A stretch of 64,000 bases of DNA, taken from contig JAGFIS010000022.1 of NCBI GenBank assembly GCA_024103425.1, positions 62,001-126,000 of the forward strand, in the 5' to 3' direction. Positions 7,623-16,070 of the stretch are shown here, one piece after another. This DNA is from Chitinophagaceae bacterium (GTDB taxonomy: Bacteria; Bacteroidota; Bacteroidia; Chitinophagales; Chitinophagaceae). Position 1 is the first letter of the stretch, and every line of letters begins with the position of its first letter. The position numbers and the translations under genes are program-made. The notes below the pieces were generated by a model. It worked only from the letters and a program-made list of their open reading frames with translations, was not told the DNA's origin and ran no database searches.

Positions 7623-10067
7623 TTATTTAGTTAAATTGACAATTACATTGGCGACAATAGACAGTGCAGAAACGATAACGGCCCATTCGGTTGTTCCTAT
7701 ACGGTTTCTGTTGCTCCTGTCAGCCTGGGGAACAAAAACTTCGGATCTTTGTTCCACCTTAGGATACGATCTGAAGAATAGAAATTGTTTCACAGACTTG
7801 ATGTTCCCGTTAGGCGAGATAACGAAAGACTTAGATTTCCTTGCCCCGGGCATGAAATTTCCTGCCTGTTGAACGTAGTATTTGAGGTTTTGATTAGGTT
7901 TAAATGCTACGAGGGTCGGATTATATACTTCTCCGGAAACACTAACCAGGTTTGAAGATCTTGCAACAGTCAGCACATCTCCGTCTTCAAGCGGAAGGTT
8001 GTCGCTGCCTGATGGGTTGTCAATAGCGCTTTTCAGATTCACGTTGATTATTACTGAAGATTTAAGCAGTTCTTTCTTCAGGAGGGGATTCTTATCTAAA
8101 CTGTCAGAATTGATGTTCAGGATACGCTGAATGATATTACTTCTTTCTTCCTGGCTTAAACCTGTGTTGGTGAAGCGCCTGATCGTCAATGATGCACTAT
8201 CGGCAGAAGCCTTGAATCCTCCTACTTTCATTATAATATCTCTAATAGTTGTACCACTTTTTTCGAGGGTATATCTGCCCGGCCTTAATATTTCACCCTC
8301 TACCAATACTGCCCTTTGGTCAACATATCCGGGTCTTTTTCTGACAATTACAAGGTCGTAAGGTTGTAAAGTCACATCCTGATAAGGGTTTTGTGATAAG
8401 TTTACCCTGATTACGGCGCTCTCAGTGTGGTCAGGATCTTCAACATTGGCATTCCGGATTCTTCTCGATATCTCAATATTTGAGGAGTCTCCCGCCTCTG
8501 TAAGGCCTCCTGAAGCAAAGAGAACATCTTTGAGAGTGATATGATCCCTCCAGAGTATTTCTTTAGGGTCACGCAATTCTCCACTAGTGCTCACCGTGCT
8601 TTTATCCCGGTAGAAGAAAATGGAATTGATTACCAGTGAATCATTTTTTTGCAATTGGAACTTTTGTCCGAATCGGAGTACCGAATCCAGATTGACTGAC
8701 TCTATTGACGGCAGATTATTCGGCAGATACCTGTAAATAAGTGCCCTGTTGAAATAAGCATCAGGAGTTGTACCTCCTGCTTTCGTTATTAATTGCTCAA
8801 TGGTTAATTGAGGCGTCAGTTCGTAGGGCCCCGGTCTGTTAACAGCTCCTGTGATGAAAACCCTGTTGATGAAATCATCCCGCAACTTACTGATGACGTA
8901 GCTGTCGCTACCTCTGGTTTCAAAAGTAGAAAACTGTGATGAGGGAAGGTCTATTATTTTCTTTAGAGAGTCAGTAATCCGGGTCACAGTTACTGATCCG
9001 CGATAAGCCGAATCGTTAAATCCGCCGGAGTATTCGAGCAGGGTAGAAAATGTTTCTCCATTAACCAGCTCAAACTTTCCAGGGTTTTTGATATTCCCTG
9101 AGATAGTTACCCTGTTCTCATAGTATGGGATACGGACGATGTCTCCTTCTTGCAGCAGGATATTATCTTTCTGGTCTCCATACACCAGGAAGTCGTAGAG
9201 ATCTGCTTTTCTTTTTTCCTTTCCTCGTATTATTTCAATATTTCTATAGGTTCCCATGTCACCCGGCCCGCCACACTGATAGAGTATATTGTACAGAGTG
9301 GTAAGTGAAGATACTGTATAGGTGCCCGGTCTTTTTGCCTGACCGATGACGGTGACGCGAATGCTCCGGATTTTACCAAGGGTCACCTGTACTTTGGTTT
9401 GTCCGGTGCGGATAGCTGTATAGATAGTAGAAGCCAACTTGTTTTTTATCTTATCTGTAGCCTGCTCAAGAGTAAGCCCGCTCACTACCAAAGGACCGAC
9501 ATTAGGGATATATATTTCCCCGAGTTCGTTGATCTTCAGATCGTATTCCCGTTCGCTGAGGCCAAATACAGAAATAAGCAAATGATCATCAGGACCCAGC
9601 ATATAGTTAGGTGGCGGCGGGATCCGCAGATTAGGCTCAAAGGTGGTACTGCTTAGAGAAAAGAAGTCGCTGCCGAATATGGTTTCTTCAGGCCTCACTT
9701 TTTTTACGGGGATTTTACCCAGGGTAGTGTCAAATCTCTTTGTCTGCTCATCATTTTCCTTTGTTGCGGGTACACGTTTGCTATTGGGAGTGAGATTAAT
9801 AGTACTCAGCCGGTTTTGTAATAGATTGATCTGGTCTGATGGAAGCCCTTTTTCTTTGGCCAGAGCCAGGATTTCGTCCACGGTATAGCCGGCAGCGGTT
9901 CCCCTCTGATATAAATTCAACAGATCAGCATCGCTTAAAGTTTCAACCCTGAAGTTGGTCAGATCCTGAGAGGTGAGTAAGTCTGTTTGAGCAAATAAAT
10001 TGCTGCTCGAAAAGAGTGCAATAAGAAACAGCACAATCAAAAGTCTATTGCCTGAATTTTTGGACAT
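7623..10067 (-). CDS. Polysaccharide export protein with Poly_export and about six SLBB domains (Wza-like)
   Basis: This is the periplasmic/outer-membrane export component of a Wzy-dependent polysaccharide. The 814-residue protein has a type I signal peptide (residues 1-26, ending SNLFAQ), then a helical stretch with DADLLNLYQRGTAAGYT. The Poly_export domain begins around residue 155 at YMLGPDDHLLISVFG. About six SLBB repeats follow, each carrying a 'G.V..PG.Y' type turn (IGQAKRPGTYTV, GNIKNPGKFEL, GAVNRPGPYEL, GEILRPGRYTL and others). Unlike E. coli Wza there is no lipobox cysteine. The last 25 residues (EWAVIVSALSIVANVIVNL) are hydrophobic and may be a membrane anchor. It is about twice the length of classical Wza, as is usual in Bacteroidota. 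It heads the wzz-wzy run. Confidence 0.9.
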   Translation of the reverse strand: MSKNSGNRLLIVLFLIALFSSSNLFAQTDLLTSQDLTNFRVETLSDADLLNLYQRGTAAGYTVDEILALAKEKGLPSDQINLLQNRLSTINLTPNSKRVPATKENDEQTKRFDTTLGKIPVKKVRPEETIFGSDFFSLSSTTFEPNLRIPPPPNYMLGPDDHLLISVFGLSEREYDLKINELGEIYIPNVGPLVVSGLTLEQATDKIKNKLASTIYTAIRTGQTKVQVTLGKIRSIRVTVIGQAKRPGTYTVSSLTTLYNILYQCGGPGDMGTYRNIEIIRGKEKRKADLYDFLVYGDQKDNILLQEGDIVRIPYYENRVTISGNIKNPGKFELVNGETFSTLLEYSGGFNDSAYRGSVTVTRITDSLKKIIDLPSSQFSTFETRGSDSYVISKLRDDFINRVFITGAVNRPGPYELTPQLTIEQLITKAGGTTPDAYFNRALIYRYLPNNLPSIESVNLDSVLRFGQKFQLQKNDSLVINSIFFYRDKSTVSTSGELRDPKEILWRDHITLKDVLFASGGLTEAGDSSNIEISRRIRNANVEDPDHTESAVIRVNLSQNPYQDVTLQPYDLVIVRKRPGYVDQRAVLVEGEILRPGRYTLEKSGTTIRDIIMKVGGFKASADSASLTIRRFTNTGLSQEERSNIIQRILNINSDSLDKNPLLKKELLKSSVIINVNLKSAIDNPSGSDNLPLEDGDVLTVARSSNLVSVSGEVYNPTLVAFKPNQNLKYYVQQAGNFMPGARKSKSFVISPNGNIKSVKQFLFFRSYPKVEQRSEVFVPQADRSNRNRIGTTEWAVIVSALSIVANVIVNLTK

Positions 10068-10171
10068 AAATACGTTTTAAATACGGGTTGATATATCTTT
10101 AAGGTACTCTGACGGGCAAAATATAAACTTATAGCTAATTATATTTAAATAATTTAGGCCAACCGTATAAA

Positions 10172-11566
10172 ATGATGGCATCAATTTTTATCAAAAGTAG
10201 GAGATTTTTACTCGTGATACTTTGTTTTACGGGGATGATACCTTTCACTATAGCTCGTGGTCAAGGTTCAAAAAAACTGGTTCAGTTCGGGTGGGATTAC
10301 CCTACTGTCTCATTTCTGAAGACGCATCTCGGTGAGATGCAAAAACAGCCTTTTGACGGTGTCGCATTTTCTTTTGATTTTAAAATTTTCGATCTGTTTG
10401 ATACTATTGCTTATCCTGAAAAGAATTTCCAGTTTGATGACCTTCCCGGGTTAAAATGGGGTTCTTTTACAGATAATTTTATCAGAGTGAGAGCGCAGAG
10501 TATGAACGGGCCTAACTGGACAGATGACAAGGCGTGGAACAATATTATTTTAAATGTCCATAATATTTCAAAAGCAGTTCAGCTATCCGGAGCCAAAGGA
10601 ATATTCTTTGATCCGGAATATTATTATGGAGCCCTGCTCCCCGATAAGAACCCCTGGATATACAATGATACTCTCTATCCACACATGACGTATCAGGAGG
10701 TTGGCGAATATGTCAGAAAGAGAGGAGAGCAGTTTGTCAAAGCAATACAATATTATAAAGAAGACACTAAAATATTGTCTTTTTATTTGCTGAGCCTGGT
10801 TACACTTCAAGCCAGGCTGAAGCCATTGGAGCAAACGGGCATGGCATTATATCCATTCTTTGTACAGGGGATGTTTGCAGGGAAGAATCCAAAGTGTGAA
10901 ATCATCGATGGAAACGAACTTGCATTTAGTTATCGATATGAGTTTCAATTTGTTTTTGCCGGGGAGCGACTGCGAGATTGGGGAAAAGCCTTTATTCCAG
11001 ACAGTTTGAAATCTGTATATCAGAATTTAACCGTTTCACAACCCGTCTTCTATGATAGAATTTACGGTACCTTCCCACAGTTTGATGAAGAAAAACTAAA
11101 TCCAATACAGAAAGCAAACTGGTTATACTCCAATCTTTATTACGCATATAAGACATCAGATGAGTATGTCTGGTTTTATAACAGTAAGATAGACTGGTGG
11201 CGCAGTAATAATGATGCTATAGCTTCTGTCATCAGGTCTGTTCAGGCACGGGAGAGGGCAGAGGCCGGAAACAGAAAACGGACGCTTACCGGGAACTCCT
11301 CTTTGAAGAATTTCTTCAGCCTCATGCCTGAAAGCCAGGCTGATTTCTCCTATTCTTATAAGAAGTCGACTAAGGCTTTGACTGTGAATTTTAATGGGCT
11401 CGATATTTCCGATTTTTATGTGTTTGAAAATTCGCAATTGCTTTATACAATAACTGACCCACCGGAAAAGTTATATTTAACGTTAAATAAATACTCGAAA
11501 AAAGGAAATTTGATTTTAGTGTCTCTGGTAAGGAATGGCAAGTATTCCTTTGCATTTATAAATTAA
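10172..11566 (+). CDS. Secreted protein of unknown function, TIM-barrel glycoside-hydrolase-like
   Basis: I do not recognise a named family. The 464-residue product starts with tandem ATGs, then a signal peptide (RRFLLVILCFTGMIPFTIA, cleavage near residue 30). The mature part begins with KKLVQFGWDYP, a typical first barrel strand, and has AKGIFFDPEYYYG at residues 141-153, where D147 and E149 at a strand end look like barrel active-site acids. A further strand-like stretch is EYVWFYNSKIDWW. The last 90 residues resemble a small beta-sandwich. It is 29 bases upstream of a beta-helix lipoprotein gene on the same strand, so both probably act on extracellular polysaccharide. Hydrolase activity is inference. 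Weak -7-like elements (TATATTTA, TAATTTAG) lie upstream. Confidence 0.6.
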   Translation: MMASIFIKSRRFLLVILCFTGMIPFTIARGQGSKKLVQFGWDYPTVSFLKTHLGEMQKQPFDGVAFSFDFKIFDLFDTIAYPEKNFQFDDLPGLKWGSFTDNFIRVRAQSMNGPNWTDDKAWNNIILNVHNISKAVQLSGAKGIFFDPEYYYGALLPDKNPWIYNDTLYPHMTYQEVGEYVRKRGEQFVKAIQYYKEDTKILSFYLLSLVTLQARLKPLEQTGMALYPFFVQGMFAGKNPKCEIIDGNELAFSYRYEFQFVFAGERLRDWGKAFIPDSLKSVYQNLTVSQPVFYDRIYGTFPQFDEEKLNPIQKANWLYSNLYYAYKTSDEYVWFYNSKIDWWRSNNDAIASVIRSVQARERAEAGNRKRTLTGNSSLKNFFSLMPESQADFSYSYKKSTKALTVNFNGLDISDFYVFENSQLLYTITDPPEKLYLTLNKYSKKGNLILVSLVRNGKYSFAFIN

Positions 11567-11595
11567 TGTGCCACCTCAGAAAATTGAACTAGGTT

Positions 11596-12855
11596 ATGAT
11601 GTTTAAGTTACCCGGAATTGTGATGGCTGTTTTTGGGATAATGATATTCGGCTCTTGTAAAAAGAAGATGGACGATGTGTATATTGTACAGAAGGATATT
11701 GAGAAAAGGGATACTGTACAAGTAAAGACTGTCTTTAATGTGGAAGAGTTCAGACGTCAGGGAATGACAGACTACGAAGCTATACAGGCGGCTTGCGATC
11801 TTGTTCCGGAAAATTCGACTCTTATTTTCGAAAACAAGACTTATAATATTGATCACACAGTCTTCGTTGAGAAGTCAATCCATTTTAGAGGGCCCGCGAC
11901 TTTGAGGAGAACTAGTCAGGATGTTTACCACCTGGCAAGTCCTGCTGTTATAGGAGACAGACAGCTGGTCTTAAATACTACTGAAGGGTTAAAAGTTCGC
12001 GATTATTTTATAATGACTAATGGAAAAATGGATTATACGGGTACAACTCAAATAAACTTAATCACGGCCATCGATGGAAATGTAATTACGACCCATTATC
12101 CGGTAGGGAAATTTGTTGATGGCTCTGATGCTTTTCCCGCCGGCACTCTTTTACTAAAGGATGTGAGATTCTTCTGGATTTTGAATAAAAATCCAAGCCT
12201 TTTGCCTACCCAAAGTTGCAGTTTCATAAACCTCACTTTTGATGGAAACAGATCTTCTAATCAGTATACCTATTCCTGGCTGCTCCATTATGGAATAGAG
12301 GCTGCGAGCAGAGATAAGACTATTATAGATAGTTGTACTTTTATGAATAGTCCTGGAGAAACAGTTTTAGGGCATAATCTTTATATAAGTAACAGCACCT
12401 TCAAGGATATTAATGGCAGCGCCATTCATACATCGATAGACAGGTTACAAATTAACGAGGATGAAATTCATTCTGAATTTGTAAATAACTATTTTGAAAA
12501 CACAAATGAAATTCCCACGACGATTGAAGGCCATAGCGAAGGATGCATCACCCACAGTAACAGTGGCGGGTATTATACGGCTGAAAATAATACATTCATA
12601 AACGTGGGGTTATCTGTCATCGGGCTCCTTTATCCTTCTGTTTCCGTGAATGATTGGGGGACATCGGATATATTGTTTACAAATAATAATATAAGGACAC
12701 CCGGAAGAATGGTCTTCGGGTTTGGCTTCCTTCCGGGCAAACTGGATAACGTGAATATTGTCGACAACAAAATTTATGAACTCAATCCGAGAGACTGGTC
12801 TGAAGCGATGGAATACTATCCCGGAGTGATAATAGAGAATCAGGTGAATCGGTAG
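11596..12855 (+). CDS. Right-handed beta-helix lipoprotein
   Basis: This predicted lipoprotein of 419 residues has a lipobox FGSC with the modified cysteine at residue 21, followed by a lysine run and two aspartates. The body has pectate-lyase-like beta-helix rungs: many short repeats with N- and T-rich turns, such as IIDSCTFMNSPG, LYISNSTFKDINGSAIHTS, YTAENNTFINVG and DILFTNNNIRTPG. The domain around residues 55-110 (YEAIQAACDLVPENSTLIFEN) is the usual entry to such helices, seen in polysaccharide lyases, epimerases and acetyl-modifying proteins. The catalytic type cannot be decided. It follows the secreted TIM-barrel-like gene by 29 bases and precedes a methyltransferase gene. Confidence 0.7.
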   Translation: MMFKLPGIVMAVFGIMIFGSCKKKMDDVYIVQKDIEKRDTVQVKTVFNVEEFRRQGMTDYEAIQAACDLVPENSTLIFENKTYNIDHTVFVEKSIHFRGPATLRRTSQDVYHLASPAVIGDRQLVLNTTEGLKVRDYFIMTNGKMDYTGTTQINLITAIDGNVITTHYPVGKFVDGSDAFPAGTLLLKDVRFFWILNKNPSLLPTQSCSFINLTFDGNRSSNQYTYSWLLHYGIEAASRDKTIIDSCTFMNSPGETVLGHNLYISNSTFKDINGSAIHTSIDRLQINEDEIHSEFVNNYFENTNEIPTTIEGHSEGCITHSNSGGYYTAENNTFINVGLSVIGLLYPSVSVNDWGTSDILFTNNNIRTPGRMVFGFGFLPGKLDNVNIVDNKIYELNPRDWSEAMEYYPGVIIENQVNR

Positions 12856-12882
12856 AAAGAGGATTCATTATTGGACATTGGT

Positions 12883-12890
12883 TATCTTTG
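12883..12890 (+). promoter_or_regulatory. Possible -7 element before the methyltransferase
   Basis: TATCTTTG is an exact TAnnTTTG match, ending four bases before the ATG at 12895. If used, it would give a nearly leaderless transcript for the methyltransferase alone. No -33 TTG sits at the proper distance, and the gene may simply belong to the upstream operon. Confidence 0.3.
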
Positions 12891-12894
12891 GAAA

Positions 12895-13875
12895 ATGCTT
12901 TGCAGGATATGCAACACATCCGGAAATCATGAAGTTTTTCAGGTAAGAGAAATGATGTTTGGCACAAGAAATATCTATCAATATTTCCGCTGCTCAACTT
13001 GTCATTGTTTACAGATATTATTACCGGAAAGTGATCCGAAGAAATTATACCCGGCCGGTTATTACAGTTTCAATACATATGGAACATTTAATGTCGTCAG
13101 TTGGATTAAAAGACTGATCATCCGCTATTCTGTTTCCGGAGCTCTGGGGGAAAAAGCTATGTTTTCTTTGGTTCCGGGTTTCGGTGACAGAGATATGGGA
13201 GCACATTCATTGAAGGGGTATATTTCTAAGGAGTCAAAAATTCTGGATGTTGGCAGTGGTGACGGGAGTTTGATTCGTGTACTTTATGAATTGGGGTTTA
13301 AGAATGTAACAGGGATAGATCCGTTTTTATCTGCAGAAGTACGTCAGGGGAGAATGGCCCTGTTGAGAAAGGATATCTTGCAGATGGATGAATGGGAAAC
13401 TTATGATGTGATAATGATGCATCATAGTTTTGAGCACGTGGAGAACCCTCGTGAAGTCTTACAGCAGGTTAAACGCTTGTTAACAGAAAAGGGGGTTTGT
13501 ATAATACGAATACCTGTATCAGATAGTTATGCTTTTGAGCAGTATGGATGTAATTGGATTCAGTTGGATGCCCCACGGCATATCTGTTTGCATACAAAAA
13601 AAAGCATGGAACTCTTAGTGGGACAAACCGGTCTGAAATTGGGAAAAGTTGTTGATGACTCCGGTGCGTTTCAGTTTCTGGGGAGTGAACAATACAAAGC
13701 AGGAATTCCACTGAACGATGTGCGATCTTTTTTTGTTCCTTTTTATAAGAAGCTGTTTTTTAATAAAAAGCATATCTTTTCCCGTAAACAAATCAGGGAA
13801 TTCAATAAGAAGGCTGCCGAGTTAAATGCTGAAGGCCGGGGAGACCAAAGAATTTTTTATTTAACCAAAGCGTAA
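12895..13875 (+). CDS. Class I SAM-dependent methyltransferase with N-terminal Cys-pair motif
   Basis: This is a probable sugar or lipid-carrier-linked methyltransferase of 326 residues. The N-terminus has two cysteine pairs (LCRICN and CSTCHC), a small zinc-ribbon-like element common in methyltransferases of O-antigen clusters. The SAM-binding motif I is ILDVGSGDGS, followed by an acidic motif II (VTGIDPF), YDVIMMHHSFEHVENP and a C-terminal domain with APRHICLHTKKS, the Methyltransf_23 pattern. I chose the ATG at 12895 rather than the in-frame TTG at 12871 because the protein then starts directly at the Cys motif. It is 39 bases after the beta-helix gene and converges on rmlA with 4 bases between the stops. 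Confidence 0.75.
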   Translation: MLCRICNTSGNHEVFQVREMMFGTRNIYQYFRCSTCHCLQILLPESDPKKLYPAGYYSFNTYGTFNVVSWIKRLIIRYSVSGALGEKAMFSLVPGFGDRDMGAHSLKGYISKESKILDVGSGDGSLIRVLYELGFKNVTGIDPFLSAEVRQGRMALLRKDILQMDEWETYDVIMMHHSFEHVENPREVLQQVKRLLTEKGVCIIRIPVSDSYAFEQYGCNWIQLDAPRHICLHTKKSMELLVGQTGLKLGKVVDDSGAFQFLGSEQYKAGIPLNDVRSFFVPFYKKLFFNKKHIFSRKQIREFNKKAAELNAEGRGDQRIFYLTKA

Positions 13876-13879
13876 AAAG

Positions 13880-14737
13880 TTATTTGACTCTCCTCAAATA
13901 CTCTCCATATCCGCTTTTTTCAAATTTCTTTGCCATTACTTCTAACTGGTCCCTATCGATAAAGCCCATTCTGTAGGCTATCTCTTCCAGACATCCGATT
14001 TTGAAACCCTGGCGCTTTTCTATTACTCTGACAAACTCGGTAGCGTCATGAAGAGAATCGAATGTTCCGGTGTCCAGCCAGGCAAATCCGCGATCAAATA
14101 CAGCCACTTTCAGTTGTTTACGGTTCAGGTATTCGCGGTTTACATCGGTAATTTCATATTCTCCACGCGGGGAAGGCTGAATATTTGCTGCGATCTCTAC
14201 GACTGTGTTGTCATAGAAATATAGTCCAGGAACTGCGTAATTTGATTTTGGTTGCAGAGGCTTCTCTTCGATGCTTATAGCATTGCGTTGAGCATCAAAT
14301 TCTACCACACCATATCGTTCCGGATCACTCACGGGGTAAGCGAAAATAATAGCTCCTGAAGGATTGGCCGATTGTTGTAATAACTTGCTGAGCCCGCTAC
14401 CATAGAAAATATTGTCGCCGAGAACAAGAGCTACAGAATCTTTTCCTATAAACTCTTTCCCAATCACAAACGCCTGCGCCAGCCCGTTGGGCTTTTCCTG
14501 GATGGCATAATGCAGGCTGCATCCCCACTGGCTGCCATCGCCCAGTAATCTTTTGAATTGTGGCTGGTCTTCCGGAGTGGTTATGATCAGGATTTCCCTG
14601 ATTCCAGAAAGCATAAGTGTGCTCAGTGGATAGTAAATCATCGGCTTGTCATAAATCGGCATCAGCTGCTTGCTTATACCCATTGTAATGGGATAAAGCC
14701 TGGTACCCGATCCACCTGCGAGAATTATTCCTTTCAT
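13880..14737 (-). CDS. rmlA: Glucose-1-phosphate thymidylyltransferase
   Basis: This enzyme makes dTDP-glucose from dTTP and glucose 1-phosphate, the first step to dTDP-6-deoxy sugars. The 285-residue protein begins [16 protein letters not shown], the nucleotide-binding signature, followed by [28 protein letters not shown] metal/nucleotide residues (here [12 protein letters not shown]) and [20 protein letters not shown]. Length and motifs are those of RmlA/RfbA. It lies downstream of rmlB on the same strand, 100 bases apart, with a heptamer repeat array between them. No rmlC or rmlD is present in the window, so the end product need not be rhamnose. Confidence 0.95.
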   Translation of the reverse strand: MKGIILAGGSGTRLYPITMGISKQLMPIYDKPMIYYPLSTLMLSGIREILIITTPEDQPQFKRLLGDGSQWGCSLHYAIQEKPNGLAQAFVIGKEFIGKDSVALVLGDNIFYGSGLSKLLQQSANPSGAIIFAYPVSDPERYGVVEFDAQRNAISIEEKPLQPKSNYAVPGLYFYDNTVVEIAANIQPSPRGEYEITDVNREYLNRKQLKVAVFDRGFAWLDTGTFDSLHDATEFVRVIEKRQGFKIGCLEEIAYRMGFIDRDQLEVMAKKFEKSGYGEYLRRVK

Positions 14738-14776
14738 TACTATTTCAATAAATTAATCTTCATTTTTAAATTTCCG

Positions 14777-14846
14777 AACCACAAACCACGAACCACGAAC
14801 TCTGAACCACAAACCTTGAACCTTAAACCTTCAACTTCTAACCTCT
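14777..14846. repeat. Degenerate heptamer tandem array between rmlB and rmlA
   Basis: Ten consecutive 7-base units fit the plus-strand consensus AACCWYR-like (units such as AACCACG, AACCTTG, AACCTTC), all beginning AAC. The array fills most of the 100-base spacer and its last two units run through the rmlB stop codon at 14838-14840 into the final codons. It resembles in form the short tandem heptamers known from cyanobacteria; function is unknown. Confidence 0.85.
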
Positions 14847-15905
14847 CCCACTGTACATCTCTTCATAGTACTTCATATACTCTCCACTGGTTACATCGTT
14901 GAGCCATTTTTCATTGGCCAGGTACCAGTCTATAGTACGGGCAAGCCCTTCTTCAAATTGTAAGGAAGGTTTCCAACCGAGTTCTTCAGTCAACTTTGTT
15001 GGGTCGATAGCATACCTAAGGTCGTGCCCTGCACGGTCTTTCACGAAGGTGATCAACTTTTCGGAAGTTCCATCCGGTCTGCCTAATTTTTTGTCCATTT
15101 GTTTGCATAGCTCGCGGATGATGTCGATATTCTTCCATTCGTTGTGTCCGCCGATGTTGTAAGTCTCACCGATTCGTCCTTTGTGGAAGATCAGGTCAAT
15201 AGCCTTTACATGGTCTTCCACAAAGAGCCAGTCGCGCACATTCTCGCCCTTGCCATAAATGGGCAGTGGTTTGCTATGGATAATATTATTGATGCAGAGC
15301 GGAATCAACTTTTCCGGAAAATGGTAGGGACCGTAGTTGTTAGAGCAATTGCTTACAATAACCGGTATTCCGTAGGTATGATGATATGCTCTTACAAAGT
15401 GATCTGATGAAGCCTTGCTTGAGGAGTAAGGACTCCGCGGGTCGTAAGGGGTTTTCTCTGTAAAGAATCCTGTAGCACCCAGAGAGCCATACACCTCATC
15501 TGTTGAAATATGGTAGAACAGTTTTCCTTCAAAATTGCCGTTCCAGCCGGCTCTGGCAGCATTCAGTAAGGTTACTGTACCCAAAACATTTGTATTGACA
15601 AAGGCGAGAGGATCCGTAATAGACCTGTCCACATGGCTTTCGGCAGCGCAGTGCAGAACACCATCAAAGGAATATTGTTCAAAAAGACTTTTAAGCAATT
15701 CTGCATCGCAGATATCACCTTTTACGAATATGTAATTCTCTTTCTTCTCAATGTCCTTCAGGTTTTCCAGGTTACCTGCGTAAGTGAGTTTATCCAGGTT
15801 CACAATTCGGGTACCGGGATATTTATTTACAAACAGCCTCGTCAGATGGGAGCCAATAAATCCGGCTCCGCCGGTAATCAAAATACTTTTATGATTTGTT
15901 TCCAT
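14838..15905 (-). CDS. rmlB: dTDP-glucose 4,6-dehydratase
   Basis: This enzyme converts dTDP-glucose to dTDP-4-keto-6-deoxyglucose, the branch point for rhamnose and amino-dideoxy sugars. The 355-residue protein is an extended short-chain dehydrogenase: the NAD motif GGAGFIGSHL at residues 12-21, HCAAESHVDRS, the catalytic region YHISTDEVYGSLG with YSSSKASSDHF (YxxxK), and the substrate segment NNYGPYHFPEKLIPL. It precedes rmlA on the minus strand. Its final two residues and stop lie within a heptamer repeat array, so the C-terminal end (SGRG) may be partly repeat-derived. Confidence 0.95.
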   Translation of the reverse strand: METNHKSILITGGAGFIGSHLTRLFVNKYPGTRIVNLDKLTYAGNLENLKDIEKKENYIFVKGDICDAELLKSLFEQYSFDGVLHCAAESHVDRSITDPLAFVNTNVLGTVTLLNAARAGWNGNFEGKLFYHISTDEVYGSLGATGFFTEKTPYDPRSPYSSSKASSDHFVRAYHHTYGIPVIVSNCSNNYGPYHFPEKLIPLCINNIIHSKPLPIYGKGENVRDWLFVEDHVKAIDLIFHKGRIGETYNIGGHNEWKNIDIIRELCKQMDKKLGRPDGTSEKLITFVKDRAGHDLRYAIDPTKLTEELGWKPSLQFEEGLARTIDWYLANEKWLNDVTSGEYMKYYEEMYSGRG

Positions 15906-16070
15906 ATCGGGTGCGAAAATCGGTAAAAATGGTCAATCAACAGGATGCAGTAGCGTTTTTAACAAGGCAATCAATAATTGAGCGGTTATACAACGAATTG
16001 GGAGCAGATATTATTTTTCAATAGAGTAAGCAGATTCTTTATTACATTCACTCATCAAAAATTGAATGTC

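Noticed and set aside
14777..14846. CRISPR array
   Set aside because: The units are 7 bases with no spacers and no cas genes; it is a simple tandem repeat.
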